Source of the DNA: Streptococcus porcinus
Lineage (GTDB): Bacteria > Bacillota > Bacilli > Lactobacillales > Streptococcaceae
Assembly: GCF_900475415.1 (NCBI RefSeq)
Contig: NZ_LS483388.1
Span: 1,598,001 to 1,662,000, forward strand
Direction of reading: 5' to 3'
Length of the DNA stretch: 64,000 nucleotides
Below the pieces are notes generated by a model. It was not told the origin of the DNA. It saw only the letters and a list, made by a program, of their open reading frames with translations, and did no database searches. The translations under genes and the position numbers were made by a program. This document shows positions 39,522 through 50,337 of this stretch, one piece after another (positions within the stretch are counted from its first letter, which is position 1; every line of letters starts with the position of its first letter).

Positions 39522-40852
39522 AGGGAAATCCTCTTTTCAAAGAGGTTTACGGCAGCTTCATGTAAATGATAAACCAACTCCCCCTCCCCTTTTAAAAAAA
39601 TAAAATCATGAAAAGCGAGATCAGAATCTTTTTGCTTTAAAATGATTGCTTGGGAAACATAATTAGTCAATAGTAAATTATTACACTCTGATATTATTTG
39701 ACAGCCAACAAGTTGACCATTTCCCCTCTTTGCAATCAATTTAATCCAAATCAGAGAACCATCTTTACTTAATTTTGCTTTGTGGCAATAACTAATCAAC
39801 TGATGATATAAGGAACCTTCCTCTTCAGTTAAACCAGCACTTGATTGGTAGTAGTCAAAATTAAAACTGCCTGATAACTTGGTCATTTCAAGCTTAGATA
39901 AGCCGATACCTGCCAGATGGTATGCTAGATATTGTCCAGTCCTTATGGCATGACTAATTAAAGGACTATAATAAGGAAAGTTAATTACGGACTGCTTCAA
40001 TGCGATTAAATCACCAATAGCATAAATATTAGGATCTGAAGTTTTCATAACAGAATCAACCTTAATTGTTCTATCCAAATGACAGTCAACGATATTTTCT
40101 AAAAGTGAACTATTAGGCCTGAAATTGACAGCTAACATCACTATATCTCCTTTATAAGATTGACCACAATCCGTAAGAACTGATAGACTTTCATCTTGAT
40201 TTTCTATAATTTCTGTTACACGAGTATTAGTCACTAAGGAAATTCCTTTTTGATTAATTTTCGTACGGATAGGAGCAATCATATCATTGTCAAACTGGTG
40301 AAAATTTATATCATTTGCAGCCTCAACAAGAGTAACCTTCTTTCCTTTTTGAGCTAAACTATAAGCAAAATCTAGTCCAATTACACCTGCTCCGACAACT
40401 ACAATCTCTTGACTTTCTTCAATTTTTGAAAGTGCTTCTTGACTATCAAAATATGATTTTGTTGTTATAACACCATCTCTATCACTTCCTTTAATAAAGT
40501 TTGATCTTGCCTCAGAACCCATTGCACAAACTAATAATTGATAGGGTTCAAAAATAATGTCTTGGTCATCAATTTTTAATAAAAGCTCCTTCTTTTTTGG
40601 ATCAATCTTGACAACTTCAGCATGTAATCGAACAATGTTTTTTGATTTGGAAGATGGTAATCCCTGCCACATAGCTTGAGATAAATGATTGATATTTCCT
40701 CGAAGATGTTCATTCAACCCATTAGGAATATAATCAGGTGATTGATCTTTGTCAATCAGGATTATCTGAGTATTTGGTAGTAACTGTGCTAATTTTTCGG
40801 CACAAGCCAACCCTGAAAAGGAAGCCCCGATAATATGTATTTTCTTAGTCAT
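39518..40852 (-). CDS. NADH oxidase-like flavoprotein lacking the redox cysteine
   Basis: FAD/NAD-dependent oxidoreductase of the Nox/CoA-disulfide reductase type, 444 residues. FAD site HIIGASFSGLACAEKLAQ at the start, NAD site IVVVGAGVIGLDFAYSLAQK near residue 155, and a second FAD block PNIYAIGDLIALKQSVI near 275. Where Nox enzymes have the sulfenic-acid Cys (SFLSCG-like) this protein reads DYIPNGLNEHLRGN, so Asn replaces Cys. It cannot use the standard four-electron chemistry. It lies directly upstream of an Mga-like regulator (4-base overlap) and near glpKOF. The ATG follows an extended -10 by six bases. Confidence 0.78.
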   Translation of the reverse strand: MTKKIHIIGASFSGLACAEKLAQLLPNTQIILIDKDQSPDYIPNGLNEHLRGNINHLSQAMWQGLPSSKSKNIVRLHAEVVKIDPKKKELLLKIDDQDIIFEPYQLLVCAMGSEARSNFIKGSDRDGVITTKSYFDSQEALSKIEESQEIVVVGAGVIGLDFAYSLAQKGKKVTLVEAANDINFHQFDNDMIAPIRTKINQKGISLVTNTRVTEIIENQDESLSVLTDCGQSYKGDIVMLAVNFRPNSSLLENIVDCHLDRTIKVDSVMKTSDPNIYAIGDLIALKQSVINFPYYSPLISHAIRTGQYLAYHLAGIGLSKLEMTKLSGSFNFDYYQSSAGLTEEEGSLYHQLISYCHKAKLSKDGSLIWIKLIAKRGNGQLVGCQIISECNNLLLTNYVSQAIILKQKDSDLAFHDFIFLKGEGELVYHLHEAAVNLFEKRISL

Positions 40853-40858
40853 AATCTC

Positions 40859-40867
40859 ATTATATCA
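40859..40867 (-). promoter_or_regulatory. Extended -10 promoter of the flavoprotein-regulator operon
   Basis: Minus-strand TGATATAAT, then six bases and the ATG. There is no AGGAGG-like site between them. The transcript would start at or beside the ATG. Confidence 0.6.
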
Positions 40868-40898
40868 ATTCTATTGTTTAATTCCACTTCAAGCAGTA

Positions 40899-40926
40899 AA
40901 AAGCCCAATCTCCTGATTGAGCTTTC
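40899..40926 (-). terminator. glpKOF terminator
   Basis: AAGCCCAATC pairs with GATTGAGCTT (one G-U) around a 4-base loop; on the minus strand followed by TTTTACTG. It follows glpF by 6 bases. Confidence 0.85.
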
Positions 40927-40931
40927 TTCTA

Positions 40932-41633
40932 TTATTTCATTATTTGAAACAATAAGACAGCTAAACTAGCTCCCACAATTGGGCCTATAATTGGAATCCA
41001 AGAGTATGACCAATCAGATTCTCCTTTATGTTTTATAGGTAAGATGGCGTGGATAATTCGTGGACCCAAATCCCGCGCTGGGTTAATCGCATACCCTGTG
41101 GTCCCGCCTAGCGACAAACCAATACCAATAATTAAAGTTCCAACACATAAGGTTCCTAATCCCACTGGCATATTATATAAACCAAAAGACAAAATTCCTA
41201 ACATTAAAACAAAAGTTCCAAAAATTTCACTCAAGAGATTAGAAAGTGTGTCTTTGATAGCAGGACCAGTTGCAAATGTTCCCAAGATATCTGCTGGATT
41301 TTCTGCAACCTGGTAGTGGGGTCTGTATTGCAAAAACACAAGGATTGAACCTAGCATAGCTCCTAACATCTGCGCTACAATATACATCCCCGCGGTCCCC
41401 CAAGTAATGGTTTTATTGAGTGCAAAAGCAATACTGACTGCGGGATTTAAGTGGGCGGGTGCCAACTTGCCAGAAATAAACGCCGAAACTGCGACAGCGA
41501 TTCCCCATCCCATAGCAATAACAATCCAACCTGAATTGTTATTTTTTGTTTTAGGAAGAACTACTCCAGCGACTACACCATTTCCTAATAAAATCAATAA
41601 GGTTGTTCCTAAAAATTCCCCAAATACATCCAT
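40932..41633 (-). CDS. glpF: Glycerol uptake facilitator
   Basis: Aquaglyceroporin that lets glycerol diffuse through the membrane. The 233 residues have six helices and the two half-helix signatures: NPA in PAHLNPAVSIAFALN (near residue 64) and NPA in GYAINPARDLGPRI (near 188). The arginine after the second NPA is the selectivity-filter residue of glycerol channels. It ends the glpK-glpO-glpF operon, with only 2 bases from glpO. Confidence 0.95.
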   Translation of the reverse strand: MDVFGEFLGTTLLILLGNGVVAGVVLPKTKNNNSGWIVIAMGWGIAVAVSAFISGKLAPAHLNPAVSIAFALNKTITWGTAGMYIVAQMLGAMLGSILVFLQYRPHYQVAENPADILGTFATGPAIKDTLSNLLSEIFGTFVLMLGILSFGLYNMPVGLGTLCVGTLIIGIGLSLGGTTGYAINPARDLGPRIIHAILPIKHKGESDWSYSWIPIIGPIVGASLAVLLFQIMK

Positions 41634-41635
41634 TA

Positions 41636-43474
41636 TTAATGACTCCTATCTCTTTTCAATTTGTCCAGATCATTATCTTTAATAGCTTGTCTCAACTCTT
41701 TCTCATAATTTTGTTTTTGTTCTTCATCCCACTTGAGATGTTTAGCCATCTCTAGTAAAACTGGTTCGATTAACTCTTCTAGATGGTCCCTGTTAAAAAG
41801 CATGTGATTTGTTCTTCTCAAGAAATAGTCAGTTGGTTTCAAGGTCATCTCGTAATCCATGGCATAATGAAGCGATAATGTCTCTGCTAAAGTCAAGTCT
41901 TTGGCAGCTTTAACTTTACGAGTTAATGCAAAAACTTTTGGAGCATTTGAACCATATAAGTTTGCTAAATACCTTGCATCTTCCATTGATAGTCCACTTA
42001 GGGTACCTAATTGAGCATAGGTTTCTAGTTCTGATTCCACTTTAGCAGGATTGATTTCTCCACCTGAAACAGGATAAGTTTTAGAATTAATTAATTTAAA
42101 GTGTTTCCCAAACTCAGTTGCCAAAACTTCAATAATTGCATTCATTGCTCCCTCTGCCATCTTCCGGTAATCAGTAATTTTTCCCCCAGCAAGCGTGAAT
42201 AAGCCATTTTCATCACGATCCAAGCTTGATCCACGAGAAACCGCCGATGGATTCAATTCTTTTTCAGAGGTGCTTGATTCAACAGAACCAATCGCTTTTT
42301 CTAAAGTGTTACGATCAACTTTTTGCTCCATATAGTCTTGGAAGGTAGCGACAAGGTGGTTGAAGCTGTCCTCAGTAAGCTTACCACTATTTCCTCCGTT
42401 ATAGTCTGATGCGCTATTTCCTGATAATAAAGGACGTAAACCAGCCCAAGAGCTTTCAATATCCATGATACTTATATGAGCATCAGGGAATCGTCTGTTG
42501 ATAATATCTAATAAATAGTCAACATCTTCTTGTGTAACCGTAGGATGTTCAAGGTCTCCTGTGTAATCTGTATCCGTTGTTCCAAAATAAGTTTTTTCTT
42601 CACGTGGCAAAACAAATACCATCCGTCCATCATTTAAACCAGTATCAACATAAATTGGTTGATCAACATTTAGCTTACGACGATCAACTACAAGGTGAAC
42701 ACCTTTTGTAGGTCGCATTTGTTTTATTTCTTGACCCGTATTTGAAAAATTACGAACAGTATCACTCCAAGGACCCGTAGTATTAATGATGACTTTAGCC
42801 TTGATTCGAATTTCTTCATTGGTCAGCAAATCTCTAGCAACTACGCCTGTAATTTTACCAGAATCATCAAAAATGAAATCCTCAGCCTTTACGTGACTTG
42901 CAATCAGTGCCCCATCTCGATTAGCTCTTTTGATATTTTCTATTACCAAGCGAGAATCATTATTTCTAAAATCTAGATAGACCCCTCCGCCTAGAAGATT
43001 TTCTTTTTGAAGGTTGGGTTGCCTTTCCAAAACCTGTTCTTTTGTTAATACTTTATTAGCTACAGCAGTATTTGTTACACCAGCCAACAAATCGTACAAG
43101 TCCATGGCAACTTTCAATCTAAACATATTAAATGTACTACCTGGCTCATCATAAACTGGTAAGAGCATTGGATCTGGCTTAGGAATGTGCGGTGCAATCT
43201 GTTGTACAACAGCACGCTCTGTAACTGTATCGGCAACAACTTCTACATCAAATTGTTTCAAATAGCGTAGACCGCCATGAACTAATTTAGTAGAGCGACT
43301 AGAGGTTCCTTGAGCAAAATCTTGCATCTCAATTAGGCCTATATCCAAGCCACTAGCGGCAGCTTGTAGAGCAACACCAGCACCAGTAATTCCTCCTCCA
43401 ATCACAAGCAAATCCAAATAACGTTCTTGCATTTTTTGGATAGCTAATCGTCTTGTTTCATTTGAAAATTCCAT
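41636..43474 (-). CDS. glpO: Alpha-glycerophosphate oxidase
   Basis: FAD enzyme that oxidises glycerol 3-phosphate to dihydroxyacetone phosphate with O2, giving hydrogen peroxide, a streptococcal trait. The 612 residues are longer than the E. coli GlpD and match GlpO. The FAD site is LLVIGGGITGAGVALQAAAS (near 21-40); the GlpD/GlpO blocks SRSTKLVHGGLRYLKQFD and FVLPREEKTYFGTTDTDYTG follow. It lies between glpK and glpF. Confidence 0.95.
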   Translation of the reverse strand: MEFSNETRRLAIQKMQERYLDLLVIGGGITGAGVALQAAASGLDIGLIEMQDFAQGTSSRSTKLVHGGLRYLKQFDVEVVADTVTERAVVQQIAPHIPKPDPMLLPVYDEPGSTFNMFRLKVAMDLYDLLAGVTNTAVANKVLTKEQVLERQPNLQKENLLGGGVYLDFRNNDSRLVIENIKRANRDGALIASHVKAEDFIFDDSGKITGVVARDLLTNEEIRIKAKVIINTTGPWSDTVRNFSNTGQEIKQMRPTKGVHLVVDRRKLNVDQPIYVDTGLNDGRMVFVLPREEKTYFGTTDTDYTGDLEHPTVTQEDVDYLLDIINRRFPDAHISIMDIESSWAGLRPLLSGNSASDYNGGNSGKLTEDSFNHLVATFQDYMEQKVDRNTLEKAIGSVESSTSEKELNPSAVSRGSSLDRDENGLFTLAGGKITDYRKMAEGAMNAIIEVLATEFGKHFKLINSKTYPVSGGEINPAKVESELETYAQLGTLSGLSMEDARYLANLYGSNAPKVFALTRKVKAAKDLTLAETLSLHYAMDYEMTLKPTDYFLRRTNHMLFNRDHLEELIEPVLLEMAKHLKWDEEQKQNYEKELRQAIKDNDLDKLKRDRSH

Positions 43475-43488
43475 TATTTCCTCCTCTA

Positions 43489-45054
<1,566 letters not shown>

Positions 45055-45114
45055 TTATTTTAAATTGTATTATCATAAATTTTAATTACTCAGGAAATTT
45101 ATGATAAAAAATAA

Positions 45115-45140
45115 AAAAGTTAGAGGAACCTCTAACTTTT
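45115..45140 (-). terminator. Terminator after the DUF896 gene
   Basis: AAAAGTTAGAGG / CCTCTAACTTTT, 12-bp perfect stem with a 2-base gap; its start overlaps the DUF896 stop codon. Confidence 0.85.
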
Positions 45141-45396
45141 ATGATTCTGGATCATCAAGCGAACGGCCATGTAAACCTTTCTCTCGTTGAATTTGTCTCA
45201 ACTTTTCTGGTGTCACATCATTTCCCTCTTCATCAACCACTTTAATGCCCTCAATGTGGTGACGGACTGAGCGACGATAGCCTTCGATATACTCTTGTCG
45301 TAATTCAGCTTGTTCGACTTTTTCTGGTCCAGTTAAACCAACTGTTTTCTTTTTTCTTGCCAATTCATTTATTCGTTCAATTTTTTTAGGATCCAT
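45139..45396 (-). CDS. DUF896 (YnzC-type) protein
   Basis: An 85-residue, charged, helix-rich cytoplasmic protein of the DUF896/YnzC family. It starts [20 protein letters not shown], the conserved helix, with [20 protein letters not shown] following and a [21 protein letters not shown]-terminus. The exact role is unknown; B. subtilis YnzC is linked to the SOS-region gene neighbourhood. It lies 35 bases downstream of glyS, so it is probably in the glyQS operon. Confidence 0.85.
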   Translation of the reverse strand: MDPKKIERINELARKKKTVGLTGPEKVEQAELRQEYIEGYRRSVRHHIEGIKVVDEEGNDVTPEKLRQIQREKGLHGRSLDDPES

Positions 45397-45431
45397 AACT
45401 GACCTCTCTTTTCCTCCACTTTAAAAACTTA

Positions 45432-47471
45432 TTATTTAGTATTTAGAAGATTAAATTGTGCAACAGTCCCTGCTTTCTGCATCAATTCAGTTAATAGTGC
45501 GAGACGATTATTTCTAACCATAATATCTTCGGCCATAACCATTGTATGAGCAAAGAAAACAGCAATTTTATCGGTCAAGGCAAAAAGTTGCTCTAATTTA
45601 TGAGTGGCATTACCCTCCAATTGCAAGTCCGATATCGCTTGATAAAGTTGTTTTTCTTCTTGGTTCTCAAATAAACTTGGATTAACATTTACTTTTGCAT
45701 CAACCTTAGATGCAAGGTTAAAGACCCGAGATAGATTTTCGACAGCCATTTTATATTGATCCGTTTTAGAAGCTTCTAGAAGTGCTTGAGCTGTTGCTAA
45801 CATTTCTGGCACTTGATAATTAGTACTTGCCAAAACTGCCTCTCTAATGTCTTTAGGAATTCCATTGCCCATCATCTTTTCAATACGAGCAGCAATAAAG
45901 GCCATAACTTCTTCTTGATGACTATAGGACAGACTTGCAAATGACAATTGATAGCAGTTAGCAATTAATTGATCCATCGGGATAGCCCAACCAAAAGCTT
46001 CTAGTATTCGAACAATACCTTGAGTAGCACGACGTAGAGCGTATGGATCATTTGAACCACTCGGAATAAGGCCGACTGAAAAGAAGGACAACAAAGTATC
46101 AAGTTTATCAGCTAATGCTAATATGGCACCGACTTTTGTTTCTGGTAAAACTCCATCTGCTGAGCTAGGTAAATAATGTTCTCTTATGGCTGTAGCAACC
46201 AATGAATCTTCACCAGCCAAGAGGGCGTATTTTTCTCCCATTAACCCTTGTAATTCATCAAATTCACCAACCATACCCGTTAGTAAGTCAAACTTATAAA
46301 TTTGACTAGCTCGTTCAACAGCTTTTGTTTCCTCTACACTTAAATTTGCTTTTTCAGCTAAATATTTAGCAATGACGCCTGTTCTTTCCATATGTTGAGC
46401 TAATGAACCAATTTTTTCATGGAAAGTGACATGTTCTAATTTAGCAACAAGGTCTTCAATTTTTAACTTTTGATCCTCGCGCCAGAAAAATTCACCATCT
46501 TCTAAGCGTGCAATCAAGACCTTCTCATTGCCTTTAATGACATTCTCTATATACTGGTCATTCCCATTACGAACAGAGATAAAGTTAGGCAATAACTTGC
46601 CTGATTGGTCACGAACAACAAAATAGCGCTGATGATTTTTCATTGAAGTTACCAATACTTCTTCTGGAACGCTGAGATATTTTGCATCAAAAGAACCAAG
46701 GAAAGCCGTTGGGTACTCAACTAAGTTGAGTACCTCATTTAGAAGGTCATCATCAATATCAACGTAGATATGATGCTCTTTTTCCAGCCCTTTTATTTGA
46801 TCAAGAATCATTTGTTGACGTTCAAGAGGATCTGCAATAACAGACTGGCTTCTTAAATCTGCTTCGTAAGATAAGGCATTTTGGATAGCAATTTCTTTTC
46901 CTAAGAAACGATGACCTCGTGAATAACGAGCTGAACTAATGTCAAGAAAAGGCATTTCAAGTAATTGGTCATCTAATAAGACAGTTAAGGTATGAACTGG
47001 ACGGATATACTCAAAACTGTTACTTGCCCAATGCATCGATACTGGGAAAGTAAGACTTGCTAGGAGATCAGGAATTCCCATAAGAACTTCTTGAGTACTT
47101 TTACCTTTCTCATTTTTAGTCACATATACGTATTCTTCTCCTTTTATTTCGCGGAATTCAATATCGTCAGTGGTTAACCCTTTTCCGCGCACAAAGCCTT
47201 GTGCTGCTTTAGAAAAATTCCCTTGATCATCTAGAGCAATTTTTTTAGAAGGCCCTTTAAAATCTTCTACAAGATCTTCTTGCTTGTCTGCCAACCCAAG
47301 CACTCGAACTGCTAATCGACGTGGAGTTGAAAAGGTTTGTATCCTCTCATAGGACAAACGATTACTTTCCAAAAAGGCAGCCATTTTTTGTCCTAATTGT
47401 TTTTCACTAGCCGTTACAACGTATGCCGGTAACTCCTCAAGTCCTAATTCAACTAATAAATTTCTTGTCAT
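45432..47471 (-). CDS. glyS: Glycyl-tRNA synthetase beta subunit
   Basis: Large subunit of the tetrameric bacterial glycyl-tRNA synthetase, binding tRNA and charging it with the alpha subunit. The chosen ATG at 47469-47471 overlaps the glyQ TAA by one base (TAATG) and gives 679 residues, the family length; a longer in-frame version would run back into glyQ. Features are [20 protein letters not shown], an HD-like domain with [20 protein letters not shown], and the anticodon-binding C-terminus. It forms the glyQS operon with glyQ. Confidence 0.95.
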   Translation of the reverse strand: MTRNLLVELGLEELPAYVVTASEKQLGQKMAAFLESNRLSYERIQTFSTPRRLAVRVLGLADKQEDLVEDFKGPSKKIALDDQGNFSKAAQGFVRGKGLTTDDIEFREIKGEEYVYVTKNEKGKSTQEVLMGIPDLLASLTFPVSMHWASNSFEYIRPVHTLTVLLDDQLLEMPFLDISSARYSRGHRFLGKEIAIQNALSYEADLRSQSVIADPLERQQMILDQIKGLEKEHHIYVDIDDDLLNEVLNLVEYPTAFLGSFDAKYLSVPEEVLVTSMKNHQRYFVVRDQSGKLLPNFISVRNGNDQYIENVIKGNEKVLIARLEDGEFFWREDQKLKIEDLVAKLEHVTFHEKIGSLAQHMERTGVIAKYLAEKANLSVEETKAVERASQIYKFDLLTGMVGEFDELQGLMGEKYALLAGEDSLVATAIREHYLPSSADGVLPETKVGAILALADKLDTLLSFFSVGLIPSGSNDPYALRRATQGIVRILEAFGWAIPMDQLIANCYQLSFASLSYSHQEEVMAFIAARIEKMMGNGIPKDIREAVLASTNYQVPEMLATAQALLEASKTDQYKMAVENLSRVFNLASKVDAKVNVNPSLFENQEEKQLYQAISDLQLEGNATHKLEQLFALTDKIAVFFAHTMVMAEDIMVRNNRLALLTELMQKAGTVAQFNLLNTK

Positions 47472-48388
47472 TATTCTGCCTCCTCTTTTAGTAATTCTGC
47501 GCGACATGCATCGTTAAGGAGTGGGTAACCCAGTTTACGACGTTCCGCAACAAATGTTTTAGCGACCACACGTGCTAAGTTTCTGATACGCGCGATGTAG
47601 CCTGCCCGCTCAGTCACTGAAACTGCTCCTCTGGCATCAAGGAGATTAAATGTATGAGAACATTTTAGAACATAATCATAAGCTGGATGAACTAAACCTT
47701 CCTCTAGTGCACGTGCAGCTTCTTTTTCAAACTTTTCAAAATTCTCAAGCAACATATCTTGATCTGAAATTTCAAATGAATATTTGGAATGTTCATACTC
47801 TGGCTGCAAGAAAATCTCACCGTATTTGACTCCTGGTGCCCATTCGATATCATAGACAGAATCAACTTCCTGTATATAGGAAGCAAGTCGTTCTAAGCCA
47901 TAGGTAACTTCAGAGGTAACCGGGCTAGTCGCAAGACCACCGACTTGTTGAAAATAGGTAAATTGGGTGATTTCCATTCCGTCTAACCATACTTCCCAAC
48001 CAAGTCCTGCTGATCCAGTTGAGGGATTTTCCCAGTTATCTTCAACAAAACGAATATCATGTTCTAATGGATTAATCCCTAACTTTTCAAGTGACTCCAA
48101 ATAAAGTTCTTGAATATTAGCTGGTGATGGTTTCATCACAACTTGGAATTGGTGATGTTGATAAAGACGGTTCGGATTTTCACCATAACGACCGTCAGCT
48201 GGTCGACGAGACGGCTCCACATAGGCAGCATTCCAAGGCTCAGGACCAATTGCCCTTAAAAATGTATAGGGACTCATGGTGCCAGCACCTTTTTCATTGT
48301 CATAAGCCTGCATTAACATACAACCTTTGTCATTCCAGTATTGTTGTAAAGTTAAAATTATTTCCTGAAAAGTAAGTTTTCTAGTCAT
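47471..48388 (-). CDS. glyQ: Glycyl-tRNA synthetase alpha subunit
   Basis: Class II catalytic subunit. The 305 residues show [20 protein letters not shown] at the start, the motif 2-like [20 protein letters not shown], and [22 protein letters not shown]. Length matches. It is preceded by a T-box leader and by a second, internal promoter. It co-translates with glyS through a one-base overlap. Confidence 0.96.
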   Translation of the reverse strand: MTRKLTFQEIILTLQQYWNDKGCMLMQAYDNEKGAGTMSPYTFLRAIGPEPWNAAYVEPSRRPADGRYGENPNRLYQHHQFQVVMKPSPANIQELYLESLEKLGINPLEHDIRFVEDNWENPSTGSAGLGWEVWLDGMEITQFTYFQQVGGLATSPVTSEVTYGLERLASYIQEVDSVYDIEWAPGVKYGEIFLQPEYEHSKYSFEISDQDMLLENFEKFEKEAARALEEGLVHPAYDYVLKCSHTFNLLDARGAVSVTERAGYIARIRNLARVVAKTFVAERRKLGYPLLNDACRAELLKEEAE

Positions 48389-48514
48389 TTGATTCCTCCA
48401 TTATTAAAAATTGTGTCTTGTAAATTGCAAACCATATCCCTAAAGGCATAACTCTAAGACGGGTAAGTAGTCACTACAAATAAGTAAGAGTCTCGGCCTC
48501 TTCTAAATAGAAGC

Positions 48515-48523
48515 ATTGTAGCA
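48515..48523 (-). promoter_or_regulatory. Possible internal promoter between the T-box and glyQ
   Basis: Minus-strand TGCTACAAT is an extended -10, about 125 bases before the glyQ ATG and downstream of the T-box terminator. Transcripts from here would bypass T-box control. No convincing -35 is seen. Confidence 0.4.
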
Positions 48524-48548
48524 CATAGACTGTGTATGAATTGTGAAT

Positions 48549-48767
48549 ACAAAAAGAACCACATTCAAACACCCTTATGTCAAAGACATAGGGGCGTCGA
48601 AACGCGGTTCCACCCTAATTTATTACTCCATTATTAATGCCGATGAAGACCTTGTCCTTAGATAGACATCGGTCTTTGAAAGTGCCAACTTACTAACAAT
48701 CTTGCCTAGCTTTCACTGCCCTAGAACTCGCTTCATTTCATGCTATTAAGCCCTCTTCCATAGCCCA
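48549..48767 (-). promoter_or_regulatory. T-box leader of glyQS
   Basis: Riboswitch that binds uncharged tRNA to read through a terminator. On the minus strand the T-box core AGGGTGGAACCGCG is at 48603-48616. It is followed by a terminator made from GCCCCTATGTC..GACATAAGGG and GTGGTTCTTTTTG near 48549-48597, and the competing antiterminator uses the GAACC side. A promoter TTGACC (48798-48803)-N18-TATGGT (48774-48779) is just upstream. Specifier codon not assigned with certainty; glycine is taken from the gene. Confidence 0.92.
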
Positions 48768-48827
48768 TATTTTACCATATCTCTAAGGCTTTGTCTAGGT
48801 CAACAGTTATAAACTGAAGCTAATTCT

Positions 48828-49355
48828 CTATCTTTCTACCTTACCATTAGGAATAATAACCTCTCTTATGAGGCGGTTTTCTTCATGGATTCTGACACTA
48901 AGTGAGACAAGATAGAATGGGAACAGGATAGCCGCCGTAATCTTAGCATGACAAAGCAGCGCTACCCCAATTAGTTCAGGACAAATATTGAGATAATAGT
49001 TAGGATGCTTTACATAACGAAAAAGCCAATGATCAACGTATTGATGGTCTTGAGTAATCATCAATTTGACCGTCCAAATACCTTCAAGTAGTTGAGTTAC
49101 CTTATAAAGAACAACTAATGAGAAAACCATGAGGGAGAGACCAAGCAAACTCCAGCCATCAAATTCAGTCTTTCGCAAATAAGCTTCTAAGGTAGCAAAA
49201 GCGTAAACCATAATATGAAGGAGAGTTAAGAACTGAGAATTTAACTTACCAAACTCTCTGCCTCCATTTGCTCGGATTGTTTTTTCATTAGCAATAGATA
49301 GCTTTAAGAAAACTAGGCGTATGATAAACATAGCCAACATAAATATTAAAATCAT
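48828..49355 (-). CDS. Isoprenylcysteine carboxyl methyltransferase family membrane protein
   Basis: A 175-residue protein with four to five membrane helices. It carries the ICMT-family core RYVKHPNYYLNICPELIG and the acidic end HEENRLIREVII, which in relatives bind SAM and a small hydrophobic substrate. Bacterial members are not protein prenylation enzymes; their substrates are mostly unknown. Transcribed alone; no ICMT partner gene nearby. Function is inferred from family only. Confidence 0.75.
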   Translation of the reverse strand: MILIFMLAMFIIRLVFLKLSIANEKTIRANGGREFGKLNSQFLTLLHIMVYAFATLEAYLRKTEFDGWSLLGLSLMVFSLVVLYKVTQLLEGIWTVKLMITQDHQYVDHWLFRYVKHPNYYLNICPELIGVALLCHAKITAAILFPFYLVSLSVRIHEENRLIREVIIPNGKVER

Positions 49356-49427
49356 TTTTAACCTCTTTATTTATTTGTAATTTAAATATAACAAGATTAT
49401 ATATAAATGATAAAAACTTGTCAATAC

Positions 49428-49458
49428 AAAAAGCTCAGTTATAAACCAAGCTTTTCAA
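49428..49458 (-). terminator. Aldo/keto reductase gene terminator
   Basis: AAAAGCTTGGT..ACTGAGCTTTTT stem with G-U pairs, followed by T-rich tail on the minus strand, directly after the stop. Confidence 0.65.
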
Positions 49459-49462
49459 TAAA

Positions 49463-50302
49463 TTAGTAATCTTTGGTGTCTGGATTAGGTACTGGTGTTA
49501 ACCCTTTAATATTTTTAATCTTTTCAGCATCTTCTGCACTTAAATTAATATCAAAGAAATCTAAATTTGCTTTGATTCGATCTTCATGTACAGATTTTGG
49601 TAATGGTAAAAAGCCATTATAAACCGACCAAGCAAGTGCAATTTGAGCCACAGACCTATTATATTTAGTGGCTAATTCTAGCATGGTCCCATTTTCAAAG
49701 ATATCCCCTTGGCCTAGGGGGCTCCAAGCTTCAATCACAATATTATGTTTTTTACAATAGTCTACCACTTCCTCTTGATAGCAGCCAGGGGCTAAACGAA
49801 TCTGATTAACTGCTGGTTTGATATTCGCAGTTTTTGCCAAAGCCTCTAAATGGTGAACCATAAAATTGCTAACACCAATTGTTTTAATTAATCCTTCCTC
49901 AACTGCCTCTTCCATGTAACGCCACGCTTGTGCATTAGCCTCTTCCCAGCAATCACGCAAAGCCTTAGGATTCGGCCAATGAATCAAATAAAGATCCACA
50001 TAATCTAGTCCTAAGCGTTTTAATGATGCAGATAAAGCTTTCTTTGCTCCATCATAACTATGGGCATCATTCCATAATTTAGTCGTTACAAATAACTCTT
50101 CTCTTGCAAGACCTGAGTCTTTAATCGCACGCCCAACACTCTCTTCATTTTTGTAGATAGCAGCCGTGTCAATATGACGGTAACCTGCTCTAATAGCTGC
50201 TAAAGTTGATTGATAAGCTTCTTCTCCATCAGCTGCTTTAAAAGTACCAAAACCAACTGCTGGAATTACTAATCCATTGTTCATTGTTAAGTCTTTATAC
50301 AT
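49463..50302 (-). CDS. Aldo/keto reductase
   Basis: NADPH-dependent reductase of the 2,5-diketo-gluconate reductase-like subgroup. Catalytic residues: Asp-Tyr in RHIDTAAIYKNEESVG (Tyr near 55), Lys in FVTTKLWNDAHS and His in YLIHWPNPKAL. The cofactor end has LPLPKSVHEDRIKANLDFFD. The ATG at 50300-50302 sits 8 bases after GGAG; a start 2 codons earlier (50308) is nearer and cannot be excluded. About 279 residues. Substrate not deducible. Confidence 0.88.
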   Translation of the reverse strand: MYKDLTMNNGLVIPAVGFGTFKAADGEEAYQSTLAAIRAGYRHIDTAAIYKNEESVGRAIKDSGLAREELFVTTKLWNDAHSYDGAKKALSASLKRLGLDYVDLYLIHWPNPKALRDCWEEANAQAWRYMEEAVEEGLIKTIGVSNFMVHHLEALAKTANIKPAVNQIRLAPGCYQEEVVDYCKKHNIVIEAWSPLGQGDIFENGTMLELATKYNRSVAQIALAWSVYNGFLPLPKSVHEDRIKANLDFFDINLSAEDAEKIKNIKGLTPVPNPDTKDY

Positions 50303-50337
50303 CTTCATATCTCCTTCTTATAAGGTATTACGCTAAT

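Noticed and set aside
41044-41682. Plus-strand ORFs opposite glpF
   Set aside because: They are proline-rich reverse-frame translations of a membrane protein gene, a known artefact.
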